Assembly (NCBI RefSeq): GCF_012849095.1
Contig: NZ_CP051680.1
Span: 4,805,501 to 4,869,500, forward strand
Origin: Cohnella herbarum
GTDB taxonomy: Bacteria; Bacillota; Bacilli; Paenibacillales; Paenibacillaceae
DNA: 64,000 bases
Direction of reading: 5' to 3'
The notes under the pieces were generated by a model. It saw nothing but the letters and a program-made list of their open reading frames with translations. It was not told the DNA's origin and ran no database searches. Both the position numbers and the translations under genes were made by a program. This document shows, in pieces, positions 8,075 to 15,855 of this stretch (position 1 is its first letter; the number at the start of each line of letters is the position of its first letter).

Positions 8075-8131
8075 GAATTTAAGGTTCCCGGTAGAGACCC
8101 CCAGCCCATATTGCCGAGGATATACGAATGG
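8062..8131 (-). promoter_or_regulatory. Purine riboswitch, guanine class
   Basis: Read on the minus strand, the aptamer core is complete. P2 is CCTCGGC/GCTGGGG closing loop AATATGG. J2/3 is GTCTCTACC. P3 is GGGAA/TTCCC with loop CCTTAAA. J3/1 is GACTA followed by CGAAGG, which pairs with CATTCG to give P1. The specificity base in GACTA is C (position 74 in xpt numbering), the guanine/hypoxanthine type; adenine switches have U. The downstream terminator uses P3 and P1 sequence, an arrangement in which ligand binding should prevent termination, whereas known guanine switches are normally OFF switches. It controls the flavoprotein gene at 7976. Confidence 0.9.
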
Positions 8132-8166
8132 ATGAATTGAAAGGTAAATGTATATTTCCATTACGT

Positions 8167-8195
8167 AGAGTAACCGATTTACACGCACGGGTCAA
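8167..8195 (-). promoter_or_regulatory. Possible promoter of the riboswitch transcript
   Basis: Minus-strand TTGACC (8195-8190), 17 bases, then TACTCT (8172-8167). The -35 is good and the -10 weak. It lies about 35 bases before the aptamer. Confidence 0.3.
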
Positions 8196-8407
8196 GGGGT
8201 TAATATCCCGATCATTCGTAATATTAACGATAAAGCAACCTGACTAGGATGAATTCGAGAAAATTATACATCAATTTCCGAACATTAGCTCAACCAACTC
8301 CTCAACCGTCAATTTCTCGATTTATTTTGCGAACGCTATTGAATTCGCGCACCCTTAAAGATAAAGTAAGTTAATATTTGAACATCCAATTCATAGGAGA
8401 TGGTAGA

Positions 8408-9565
8408 TTGAAACGGAAAACGATCCTCGCATTTATCCTGCTCTCATTCGTATTCGCGGGAGTCGCGAGCGCCGCGGCCTTATGGGGAGCATATAAGGGC
8501 AGTCCTATAGTCAGAGTAAAGGTAGACGGCGCCGTATATAAGAATGCCGTTCCGGCAATCAGCTTTAACAATCAAACCTACGTTCCCTTGAACGTTCTGG
8601 ACAAAGCCGGAGTCAAATACGCCCAAGACAAGAAAAACCAAACCTTAGAGCTCAACTCCAACGGCTTGAACAAAGCCGTCAAACAATTGTATTCGGTAAC
8701 GTTAACGGACAAAGACGCAGGTATCGAAGCTTCGACGTCGTTTTACCAAATCGAAGCGAACGAGGACGAAGACTGGGATGATATCCTCGATTCGTTCGAT
8801 AAGCTGCTTAAAGTGGATGCCGCAACGCTCAAGGTCGACTATTATACGACGCCGTCATATGAGTGGAAAGGCTCCATCGCCGTCTCGAAATCCATCTACG
8901 TCAAATACAAACAGGGCAAAATCACGGACGACCAGCTTTCCAATGCCTGGGTCGTCGAAGGAAAGCTATTCCGTGCGCCGTTAACCGCCAAGGAAATCGC
9001 CAAGCTGCAGAACGCCGTCGGATATGTAATGGTCTACGACGAAAACGGCAAATCCCTTGGACAAGGCTCGGGTTTCGTCATCAACGAAAACACGTTCCTC
9101 ACCAACTATCACGTAGCCGGAGAAGCGAGCAAGATTACCGTAACCGTCGATAAGAAAACGTATGATTTATCCGATTGGTATTACTTCAAAGACGAGGCCA
9201 AAGATATTTTCGCCGCGGCCATCTCCACTGCGTTCGACGACAAAGGGAACGCAACCGGAAGCTCCCCGGAGCATTACCTCGACTATACGACCGCCTTGCC
9301 GGAAGTCGGCGACAAAGTCTACGCCATCGGCAGTCCGAACGGCTTGGAAAATACCGTGTCCGACGGAATCGTTTCCTCGATTCGCACGATAGACGGCGTC
9401 ACGTACATTCAACATACGGCCGACACGGAAGTCGGCTCAAGCGGCGGCGTGTTGCTCAACGAATACGGCGAAGTCATCGGCATTACGACGTTCGGGGTCT
9501 CGAATACGACGCTGGATTTCGCGGTACCGATGAAGTATTTTCAAAGCAACTGGGATAACCTTTAA
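8408..9565 (+). CDS. Exported trypsin-like serine protease with copper-amine-oxidase-type N-terminal domain
   Basis: 385 residues from TTG 8408, chosen because GGAGA lies at the right distance and a clean signal peptide follows (Lys/Arg start, hydrophobic 'TILAFILLSFVFAGVASA'). After the leader comes a copper-amine-oxidase-N/stalk-like fold ('VKVDGAVYKNAVPAISFNN', 'TYVPLNVLDKAGVKY'), then a linker. From about residue 215 there is a chymotrypsin/HtrA-like domain: His in 'FLTNYHVAGEA', Asp in 'EAKDIFAAAIS', nucleophile Ser in 'TEVGSSGGVLLNEYGEVIGI'. No PDZ domain follows. It probably acts at the cell surface or in the wall. A hairpin follows the gene. Confidence 0.85.
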   Translation: MKRKTILAFILLSFVFAGVASAAALWGAYKGSPIVRVKVDGAVYKNAVPAISFNNQTYVPLNVLDKAGVKYAQDKKNQTLELNSNGLNKAVKQLYSVTLTDKDAGIEASTSFYQIEANEDEDWDDILDSFDKLLKVDAATLKVDYYTTPSYEWKGSIAVSKSIYVKYKQGKITDDQLSNAWVVEGKLFRAPLTAKEIAKLQNAVGYVMVYDENGKSLGQGSGFVINENTFLTNYHVAGEASKITVTVDKKTYDLSDWYYFKDEAKDIFAAAISTAFDDKGNATGSSPEHYLDYTTALPEVGDKVYAIGSPNGLENTVSDGIVSSIRTIDGVTYIQHTADTEVGSSGGVLLNEYGEVIGITTFGVSNTTLDFAVPMKYFQSNWDNL

Positions 9566-9586
9566 ATCGCTAAACCAGCTCAACCC

Positions 9587-9627
9587 AAAGAGGCAGCCCG
9601 CGCAGGTATCGCGTAGGCAGCCTCTTT
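9587..9627. terminator. Bidirectional terminator between protease and transglutaminase genes
   Basis: AAAGAGGC (9587-9594) pairs with GCCTCTTT (9620-9627), with an inner CGCG/CGCG stem. It sits between two convergent genes and has A/T runs on both sides. Confidence 0.65.
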
Positions 9628-9649
9628 CCCGTGCCGTACTATCGTCTCT

Positions 9650-10516
9650 TTATCCCGTTTCCGCCAACCTAACGTCAACGGTCACTTGAAGCGTCTGCCC
9701 GGACGTCCCGCGGTAAATGCCCTTTACCGGAACGATATCGTTGTAATCCCGTCCATGCCCGAGCTTAACGTAACGCCAATCGATCAGGTTATTGTTCGTA
9801 GGATCGATGCCCTGCCAGCCCGCGCCCGGAATGTATACCTCGACCCATGCATGCGAGGCTTGCTCGAAATCCGCATCCCTGCCTTGCAGGTCCCCGACGA
9901 AATGATACCCGCTTACGTAACGCGCCGGAACACCTCGAAGTCGGCAAACCGCTAGCAGCAAGTGGGCGAAATCTTGGCAAACCCCGCTGCCGATCCCGAC
10001 CAACTCGTCCGCCGTCGTATGCACGCCGGTGGAAAACGGCTTATATTCAAAATCGCCGTATATCGCGCTAGCCGCGTTCCTTACGAATCCGAATACGCCG
10101 GCTTCTTCACCGCGAATACCGGATGCATACGATTCGACTTTAGGCTGAAACGACGCATACGCCGTAGGGAGCAAATATTCCGCGTTCCCGTCTATGAAAT
10201 CCTCGCTTCTCAGTCGATTCCACGATTCCTCGGCTCCCCATGCCGCGCTCCATACGACGTCCCGATCCCTCGTTACGACGGTGGAATGGGAGGTGATGAC
10301 TAATTCCTTATGAGGAGCGTTAGCCGTAAAGGAATGTACCCGGTTACCGAAATAATCCTCGTAGGATAGCAATTGCACGTTCGGCTCGACCACCAACCGA
10401 TGCTGATAACAAGCCTGCCGCTCGTCCGTGCGGGGAGAAAGACGAATTTCATTGACACTGTCCGTCACCGACGAATCGTACCGGTACCTCGTAACGTGGC
10501 AAATATCGAATTTCAT
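9650..10516 (-). CDS. Transglutaminase-like cysteine peptidase family protein
   Basis: 288 residues. The N-terminal transglutaminase-N beta domain ('RYRYDSSVTDSVNEIRLSPRTDERQ') is followed by the transglutaminase core. The catalytic Cys is in 'GVCQDFAHLLLAVCRLRGVPARYVSGY', the His in 'ASHAWVEVYIPGAGW' and the Asp in 'GIDPTNNNL'. The start codon overlaps the stop of the alpha-E gene (ATGA), so the two are translationally coupled. It is the last gene of the ATP-grasp/alpha-E/transglutaminase operon, which comparative genomics has proposed to make or trim an amide-linked peptide or peptide tag. The product is not known. Confidence 0.9.
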   Translation of the reverse strand: MKFDICHVTRYRYDSSVTDSVNEIRLSPRTDERQACYQHRLVVEPNVQLLSYEDYFGNRVHSFTANAPHKELVITSHSTVVTRDRDVVWSAAWGAEESWNRLRSEDFIDGNAEYLLPTAYASFQPKVESYASGIRGEEAGVFGFVRNAASAIYGDFEYKPFSTGVHTTADELVGIGSGVCQDFAHLLLAVCRLRGVPARYVSGYHFVGDLQGRDADFEQASHAWVEVYIPGAGWQGIDPTNNNLIDWRYVKLGHGRDYNDIVPVKGIYRGTSGQTLQVTVDVRLAETG

Positions 10517-11466
10517 GCGATAACCTCCCGTTCAGGGAAAAAAAAGGTTCTTGCCACGGCTTCGCCAAGCTGCCGATTCGCGCCAAGCAGTTGTTGAAGC
10601 ACGGCATTCAACGAGTCCATCGTAATATCGTTGCGATCGAGCCATCCGAGCTCCGAACGCGCTTTGCCCGCTAATCGAATCATCCGCTCCAGCGCGGAAC
10701 CGGACTTCTCCGAATGCCCGCGCATCGCCTTCAGATGCTGTTCGAAGTTCGCTAACGCGAAATGGATCGATCTTGGGAACGTCTCCTGAAGCACGAGGAA
10801 ACGCGATACCTCTTCCAAAGAAATCTCTTCTAGATCCAACCGCCTGAACGCCTCGTAACCGCCTACCGACTTCAATACGGCCATCGTGTACGCGTAGGAC
10901 CCTTTCCTTTTGTCCGGGGCGATGTTGCCGACCGATTGGAGCAGCCTGACGATATTCTCCGAGCGCTCCAAGTAACGTCCGCTCTCGAGCATATGCCAGG
11001 ATTCATCCCTTAGCGCGATCGATACGGCGGTACCTTGGAATGCCGCCAATCCTTCCTTCAACCGTTGAAAAAACCGATGGGGAGACTGCTGAGTAACCTC
11101 CTCCAGCCGCACCCCCTTTAACCATAAGTAGAACCCGTTCAACAAGTTCCACAACTCGGAAGGAAGCTGCTCGCGGATTTTCTTCAGATTATCCCTAGCT
11201 TGAGCGACGCAGGACAGAATCGAGTTGTCCTGCGTCGGATCCAAAGTGAGGAAGTATAGTACGTCCTGCTCCCGGTAGCCATCGTACCGTTCTTCGTATA
11301 GCGCGCAATCTCCGATCGCTTCTGCTATCCGCCTCCACACCGCCTCCGGCTCTCCGCTTCCTTCCTCGCGAAGATGGTAATACACGTCGAGCAACCGGGC
11401 ATGATTTTCCGCGCGTTCGGTGTAACGTCCGATCCAGAACAACGATTCCGCTATCCGATCCAACAT
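10513..11466 (-). CDS. Alpha-E domain-containing protein (DUF403)
   Basis: 317 residues from ATG 11466, with AAGGAGTGG upstream; an ATG twelve codons earlier has no site. The all-helical protein begins with the family signature 'MLDRIAESLFWIGRYTERAENHARLLDVYYH' and contains 'SGRYLERSENIVRLLQSVGNI', the second conserved ERA/ERSEN helix. The biochemical role is unknown. The family always occurs with a circularly permuted ATP-grasp enzyme and a transglutaminase, as here, and is thought to be a structural or accessory subunit. It lies 50 bp after the ATP-grasp gene and overlaps the transglutaminase start by 4 bp. Confidence 0.92.
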   Translation of the reverse strand: MLDRIAESLFWIGRYTERAENHARLLDVYYHLREEGSGEPEAVWRRIAEAIGDCALYEERYDGYREQDVLYFLTLDPTQDNSILSCVAQARDNLKKIREQLPSELWNLLNGFYLWLKGVRLEEVTQQSPHRFFQRLKEGLAAFQGTAVSIALRDESWHMLESGRYLERSENIVRLLQSVGNIAPDKRKGSYAYTMAVLKSVGGYEAFRRLDLEEISLEEVSRFLVLQETFPRSIHFALANFEQHLKAMRGHSEKSGSALERMIRLAGKARSELGWLDRNDITMDSLNAVLQQLLGANRQLGEAVARTFFFPEREVIA

Positions 11467-11516
11467 AGGGCTCCACTCCTTATGGGCTCGATTCCCATTC
11501 ATATCCCTCTATCGCT

Positions 11517-12971
11517 CTATTCCGACAATACCCAAGTGTCTTTAACGCCGCCGCCCTGCGACGAATTAACGACCAACGAACCTTCCTTCATCGCTACTCT
11601 CGTTAATCCCCCGGGAAGCACGTGCACGTTCTTGCCATCGGCCAACGCGAATACCCGCAGATCGATATGACGATGCGCAACTCGGCCATCCAGGTTAATC
11701 GGAGAAGTCGAAAGCTTAATCGTCGGCTGGGCGATGTAGTTGTCGGGGTTCTCGCGGATTTTGGCCGCGAACCTCTCGCGCTCCCACTCGGTCGATGCCG
11801 GTCCGACGAGCATGCCGTAACCTCCGGATAACGACGTCTCCTTGACGACCATCTCTTCCAGCCGACCCAAGACATGCTCCCGTTCGTCCGGACGGCTCAT
11901 CAGGTAAGTCGGCACGTTATTCAATATCGGCCGTTCGTTGAGATAGTAACGGATCATCTCCGGAACGAACGTGTAGATCGCCTTATCGTCCGCTACGCCC
12001 GTGCCCGGAGCGTTGGCGATCGTAATGTTACCGAACCGGTAAGCGTTCATCAGCCCCGCTACGCCCAGCATCGAATCCGGACGAAACGCTAGCGGATCGA
12101 GATAATCGTCGTCTATCCGGCGGTATAACACGTCGACTTGCTTCAATCCGGATAGCTTGCGGATATAAATTTTATTGTCCCTGCATACAAGATCGCGGCC
12201 TTCTACGAGCTCCATCCCCATCTGCTGCGCAAGAAACGTATGCTCGAAGTAGGCGGAGTTAAAGCTCCCGGGCGTTAACAAGGCGATCACGGGTTCCGCT
12301 CTGTCCGTAGGGGCTAAGTTTCTAAGCGATGTACGGAAATCGTGCAAAGACCTCTCGATCCCCTTAACGGGATAGGAGAAATAGAGCTCGGGAAAATCAT
12401 GCGTCATGATCGAACGACTTTTGAAAACGTACGAGAAACCGGAGGGAGACCGCAGATTGTCCTCCAAGACGAAATAATCGCCTTTCTCGTCGCGGATGAG
12501 ATCGATGCCCGACGCCGTCACGTAAGTTCCGCCCGGCACGGGCAGACGCATCATTTCCGTACGGAAATAACGATTCCCCATCACCATTCGGCGAGGTACG
12601 AGCCCGTCTTTCAGAATGCACTGTTCATGGTAAATATCGGCTAGGAAAGCATTTAAGGCGCGAACCCTCTGTCGCGTGCCTTGCTCGATCGTTTCCCACT
12701 CCGTCGCCGGAATGATCCGCGGGATCAGATCGAACGGAATGGTTCTCTCCAGCGCATCCGGTTGATCCCCGCCGGACAGAGTGAACGTAATTCCTTCCTC
12801 GAGAAGACGCCCGTTCATTTGCGTTTGCCTGCTTACCCGATCCTCCAAGGACATGCGCGATAACACTTGATGGACATGGTTATAATGCGCGCGAACCTGA
12901 GCTCCGTTATACATTTCATTGTAAAATCGAGAGGAAGGCGAATTCACCGATACGTCGTTTATCGTTTCCAT
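11517..12971 (-). CDS. Circularly permuted ATP-grasp family ligase (DUF404/DUF407 type)
   Basis: 484 residues, first gene of a three-gene operon. Recognisable conserved blocks are 'DRVSRQTQMNGRLLEEGITFTL', 'IPFDLIPRIIPATEWETIEQGTRQRVRALNAFLADIYHEQ', 'EDNLRSPSGFSYVF', 'LLTPGSFNSAYFEHTFLAQQMG' and, near the C-terminus, 'VVKETSLSGGYGMLVG' and 'DLRVFALA'. ATP-grasp enzymes form amide bonds through acyl phosphates. Partner genes encode an alpha-E protein and a transglutaminase-like protein. Comparative genomics links this trio to synthesis of an uncharacterised peptide or peptide modification. A near-consensus promoter lies upstream, so housekeeping expression is expected. Confidence 0.92.
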   Translation of the reverse strand: METINDVSVNSPSSRFYNEMYNGAQVRAHYNHVHQVLSRMSLEDRVSRQTQMNGRLLEEGITFTLSGGDQPDALERTIPFDLIPRIIPATEWETIEQGTRQRVRALNAFLADIYHEQCILKDGLVPRRMVMGNRYFRTEMMRLPVPGGTYVTASGIDLIRDEKGDYFVLEDNLRSPSGFSYVFKSRSIMTHDFPELYFSYPVKGIERSLHDFRTSLRNLAPTDRAEPVIALLTPGSFNSAYFEHTFLAQQMGMELVEGRDLVCRDNKIYIRKLSGLKQVDVLYRRIDDDYLDPLAFRPDSMLGVAGLMNAYRFGNITIANAPGTGVADDKAIYTFVPEMIRYYLNERPILNNVPTYLMSRPDEREHVLGRLEEMVVKETSLSGGYGMLVGPASTEWERERFAAKIRENPDNYIAQPTIKLSTSPINLDGRVAHRHIDLRVFALADGKNVHVLPGGLTRVAMKEGSLVVNSSQGGGVKDTWVLSE

Positions 12972-13007
12972 GCAGAACGGCTCCCTCTCCCACTGGGTTT
13001 TATTGTA

Positions 13008-13036
13008 ATCATATGCCCCTTCCTACTTGATGTCAA
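13008..13036 (-). promoter_or_regulatory. Sigma-A promoter of the ATP-grasp operon
   Basis: Minus-strand TTGACA (13036-13031), exactly 17 bases, then TATGAT (13013-13008), about 37 bases upstream of the start codon. Confidence 0.7.
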
Positions 13037-13247
13037 TAATAGTTACATAAATGGCTAAATGTTTTTGTTTATTTAACACATATATTACATTAATAGTGAT
13101 GTAAGAGTTAACTATAGAATTTAGATGAGTTAGCGCAGAGCTCTAAGGTATGTTAGAATAATCGAGTTATGTTATCCCGCATTTCTGGAGAGGGTGGTTG
13201 TCACCCATGAATTCGATTCTCGCATCAACCCGAATATGGACGATTTC
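13037..13247 (+). promoter_or_regulatory. Intergenic region and 5' leader of the CDF gene
   Basis: There is no gene in this stretch of the region between the ATP-grasp operon and the CDF gene. Segments GGGTGGTTG (13192-13200) and CAACCC (13226-13231) are complementary to each other and to the arms of the terminator hairpin at 13248-13275, so alternative pairing is possible. No known riboswitch class was recognised. An in-frame small reading frame starts at ATG 13208 (about 53 codons) and overlaps the CDF start in another frame; its coding status is unclear. Confidence 0.4.
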
Positions 13248-13288
13248 AGGCTTTCAACCCCAAGGTTGGAAGCCTGTTTTATTTTTTG
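13248..13288 (+). terminator. Leader terminator (attenuator) before the CDF gene
   Basis: AGGCTTTCAACC (13248-13259) pairs with GGTTGGAAGCCT (13264-13275), loop CCAA, followed by GTTTTATTTTTT. It lies inside the transcribed leader, 35 bases before the likely GTG start of the transporter gene, so it must be read through for expression. Confidence 0.75.
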
Positions 13289-13322
13289 CGCGGGGCAAAC
13301 TTTCTTTGAAGGGGCAATCTTT

Positions 13323-14228
13323 GTGGCGGATAGGCATCATTCGGCTTTATTGGCAATTTGGATCAGTTTAATTAGCAACATCGTTCTCACCATTTTGAAA
13401 ATCGTCGCAGGACTATTGCTCGCTAGTCCCGTACTCCTCGCGGACGGAGTTCATAACGCGGGAGACATCATCGCAACCGTGGCAGCCTTAACATCTTCCA
13501 TGGTATCGAAGAAACCCGCGGACGAGGATCATCCTTACGGACACGGCAAAGCCGAGGTCGTGGCCTCCGCCTTCGTAGCCGTCGTTCTCGTGCTAGCAGC
13601 CCTCTGGATCGGCTATCAATCGATCGGCGCGCTCTTCCAGCCTCCAGGGGAAGAAAACTGGCTAGCGCTCGGCGCCGCAGCCATCTCGCTAGTATGGAAA
13701 CAAGCTCTCTACGTCTATACGATCAAAGTCGGCAAAGCAGCGAATAGCAAGAGCGTGCTTGCCACCGCTTACGACCATCTGGCCGACGTATACGCCTCTC
13801 TGGCCGCCGTTATCGGGATCGGCATCGGTTTACTGGGCGACCGTTTCCACTGGGAATGGGCCGCCTACGGCGACCCCGTCGCCGGTATCGTCGTTTCGCT
13901 GCTCGTGCTTAAGCTCGCTTACGAGATGGGGCGCGACTCCATAGATATTCTGATGGAACGCAATGTCTCCGCCGAGAAACTCGCGCATTACGAAGCTCTG
14001 CTCCTTACGGACGAGAACGTCAAAAGAATCGATCGCGTAAGAGCGCGCGAGCACGGCCACTATATTATCGTCGACATTCGCGTCGGCATCCCTAACGATT
14101 ACACCATTCAGCAAGGGCACGATATCAGCAAACAGCTCAAGAAGCTGATTATGGACTATGACCCCGACGTCGTCGAAGTCATGATTCATTTGAATCCATG
14201 GGAAGCCGGCGAAAATACCGCCAAATAA
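13323..14228 (+). CDS. Cation diffusion facilitator (CDF) transporter
   Basis: 301 residues from GTG 13323 (GAAGGGG upstream). An upstream frame extension to 13194 contains the leader terminator and has no CDF homology, so it is rejected as coding. Six membrane helices are seen. The metal-site motif of helix 2 is 'LLADGVHNAGDI' (D and the H/D pair), and that of helix 5 is 'ATAYDHLADVYASL'. The cytoplasmic loop 'DEDHPYGHGKAEV' is conserved, and a ferredoxin-like C-terminal domain follows ('IDRVRAREHGHYIIVDIRVGIP'). It exports divalent cations (Zn, Mn, Co or Fe; the DxxxD/HxxxD patterns seen do not settle which). Regulation by transcription attenuation is suggested by the leader hairpin. Confidence 0.9.
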   Translation: MADRHHSALLAIWISLISNIVLTILKIVAGLLLASPVLLADGVHNAGDIIATVAALTSSMVSKKPADEDHPYGHGKAEVVASAFVAVVLVLAALWIGYQSIGALFQPPGEENWLALGAAAISLVWKQALYVYTIKVGKAANSKSVLATAYDHLADVYASLAAVIGIGIGLLGDRFHWEWAAYGDPVAGIVVSLLVLKLAYEMGRDSIDILMERNVSAEKLAHYEALLLTDENVKRIDRVRAREHGHYIIVDIRVGIPNDYTIQQGHDISKQLKKLIMDYDPDVVEVMIHLNPWEAGENTAK

Positions 14229-14318
14229 ACCCCTCCTTGAATTCCTCTTTCGGCCATCGGACAACCACCCTCGCATTCCTCCGGCTTGTACATACGATAC
14301 AAGTGGAGGGATGCCGAA

Positions 14319-14798
14319 ATGCCAATCGCCGCCATAACGTATACGCCGCGCCAGATTACCGCATTCATCAATCGCGCGGAATCGCAATGGATTGCCGTTT
14401 ACGACTCGTCGTTAAACGGCCCGTCCATCTTTATCGACGGAGACGAGTACAAGAGATTACCGCTCCGTTTCAGCACCCGAGGCAAGATCTTAGCCTATTT
14501 CAAGCGTAACTGGAACGCAAGGCTCAGCGCGATCATGCTATGCAATCTAAAGCCGATCCTCTATAAGACCAGATTATACGAGATCGTCGCCGATCCGGGT
14601 CCCGTCCCCACGTTCGTCGTCAGCCTCCGGATCGTGAACCAAACGGAATCGAGCATTCGTGTTAGAGCGAGCCTTTCCGGAAGCGACGAAGGCAACGAAA
14701 CGATACTCTACACGCTGTCCAAGGCCGGCGGACGCCTCCGGATCGTTAACCGATCCGGGCGTGAACGGGATTACAGGTACGCACGCTGCACGAATTAA
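14319..14798 (+). CDS. Hypothetical protein
   Basis: 159 residues from ATG 14319, which has GGAGGG eight bases upstream; an earlier in-frame ATG at 14286 lies before that site. There is no signal peptide, membrane segment or recognised domain. It is basic and probably soluble, with alternating beta-rich sequence in the second half ('FVVSLRIVNQTESSIRVRASLSG'). It is followed by a strong bidirectional terminator and faces the quinol oxidase operon. Function not recognised. Confidence 0.6.
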   Translation: MPIAAITYTPRQITAFINRAESQWIAVYDSSLNGPSIFIDGDEYKRLPLRFSTRGKILAYFKRNWNARLSAIMLCNLKPILYKTRLYEIVADPGPVPTFVVSLRIVNQTESSIRVRASLSGSDEGNETILYTLSKAGGRLRIVNRSGRERDYRYARCTN

Positions 14799-14824
14799 CC
14801 GCAAACCGCCGAACGCTATGACAA

Positions 14825-14870
14825 AGGCTCGGATCGTCCGATACTTCCGGACGATCCGAGCCTCTTTATT
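14825..14870. terminator. Bidirectional terminator
   Basis: Sixteen-base perfect arms AGGCTCGGATCGTCCG (14825-14840) and its complement (14848-14863), with CTTTATTA after it on the plus strand. It lies between convergent transcription units (the hypothetical gene and the qox operon). Confidence 0.85.
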
Positions 14871-14882
14871 ATCCCTACCGCT

Positions 14883-15230
14883 TTAAGCGACTTTGTTATA
14901 CGTCATAATCCAGATCGAGCCTATTATGACCGTAAGCACGATAATGGTGCCGAGAATAAGCACCGTCATGTTATAGCGCGGCTTGCCTTCTTCCTTCAAA
15001 TGCATGAAGTAGAACAGTTGCACCAGAAATTGCAATATCGCCGCGGCCAACAGCACAACGATGGCCGCCGTGCCTTCCAGAATGTCGTTCAGGACAACGA
15101 CAAGCGGAATGATCGTTAACACGATCGATATCACGAAGCCGATGATATAAGATTTAAGCGAGCCATGCGCTTCGTGCGAACCATGAGCCTCATGGTCACC
15201 GTGCGTATTGTTGTTCGTATGCTGCGCCAC
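14883..15230 (-). CDS. qoxD: Quinol oxidase subunit IV
   Basis: 115 residues with three membrane helices after a His-rich start ('HTNNNTHGDHEAHGSHEAHGS'). The family pattern 'QLFYFMHLKEEGKPRYN' lies between helices 2 and 3. It is the small subunit of the heme-copper terminal oxidase and aids assembly of the CuB centre. Last gene of the operon, one base after subunit III, with a strong terminator beyond. Equivalent to CyoD. Confidence 0.92.
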   Translation of the reverse strand: MAQHTNNNTHGDHEAHGSHEAHGSLKSYIIGFVISIVLTIIPLVVVLNDILEGTAAIVVLLAAAILQFLVQLFYFMHLKEEGKPRYNMTVLILGTIIVLTVIIGSIWIMTYNKVA

Positions 15231-15231
15231 C

Positions 15232-15855
15232 TTACATCACCTCCATCAAATAAACGATCGTTAAGACGAAGATCCACACTACGTCGAGAAAGTGCCAATA
15301 CAAGCTCACGATATTGACTTTACGCTTTGTCACGGGATTAATACCATGGCGAGCGAGTTGAATCATTATCGCGGTAATCCATACGAGACCGATCGACACG
15401 TGCAATCCGTGCGTTCCGACCAACGTGTAGAAAGCCGTCCAGAAAGCGCTCGTGGAAATGTTCGCGCCCTCGTGCACCAAAGTGAAAAATTCCGTTAGTT
15501 CGAGCGAGATGAACGAGAGACCCAACAATACCGTTACGGCAAGCCAACCGATCAAAGCCTTGCGATTGCCCCTGTTCATCGCCAGCACGGCCAATCCGCT
15601 CGTGAAGCTGCTGGTCAGCAAGATAAACGTTTCCGCGATAATGCCCGGCATTTCGAACAACTCGGCCCCCGTAGGACCTCCCGCCGTGCTGTCGTTTAAC
15701 ACGATAAACGTGGCGAACAGCGTTCCGAACATAATGAAGTCGGTGATCAGGAAGATCCAGAACCCCATTACCCGCATGCCTTCCAGATCATGATGCCCAT
15801 CATCGCCACCGTGATGGGACGCCGAGGAGACGTTCAGGTTTTCAGATTTCGCCAT
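15232..15855 (-). CDS. qoxC: Quinol oxidase subunit III
   Basis: 207 residues and five membrane helices, the length of bacterial CyoC/QoxC rather than the seven-helix mitochondrial form. Conserved blocks are 'MGFWIFLITDFIMFGTLFATF', 'ETFILLTSSFTSGLAVLAM' and 'GTHGLHVSIGLVWI', with 'SLYWHFLDVVWIFVLTIVYL' at the end. Its start overlaps the stop of subunit I by one base, so translation is coupled. Core subunit without redox centre. Confidence 0.95.
   Translation of the reverse strand: MAKSENLNVSSASHHGGDDGHHDLEGMRVMGFWIFLITDFIMFGTLFATFIVLNDSTAGGPTGAELFEMPGIIAETFILLTSSFTSGLAVLAMNRGNRKALIGWLAVTVLLGLSFISLELTEFFTLVHEGANISTSAFWTAFYTLVGTHGLHVSIGLVWITAIMIQLARHGINPVTKRKVNIVSLYWHFLDVVWIFVLTIVYLMEVM

Noticed and set aside
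7973..8188. 71-codon frame upstream of the flavoprotein
   Set aside because: It covers the riboswitch and terminator; structure in the DNA explains it better than coding.
13188..13205. AGGGTGG in the CDF leader as a T-box signature
   Set aside because: The rest of the T-box (ACCGCG, specifier stem) is absent, and the downstream gene is a metal transporter.
13194..13322. 43-residue N-terminal extension of the CDF protein
   Set aside because: It would be encoded through the leader terminator and shows no similarity to CDF N-termini; a GTG with a better site lies at 13323.
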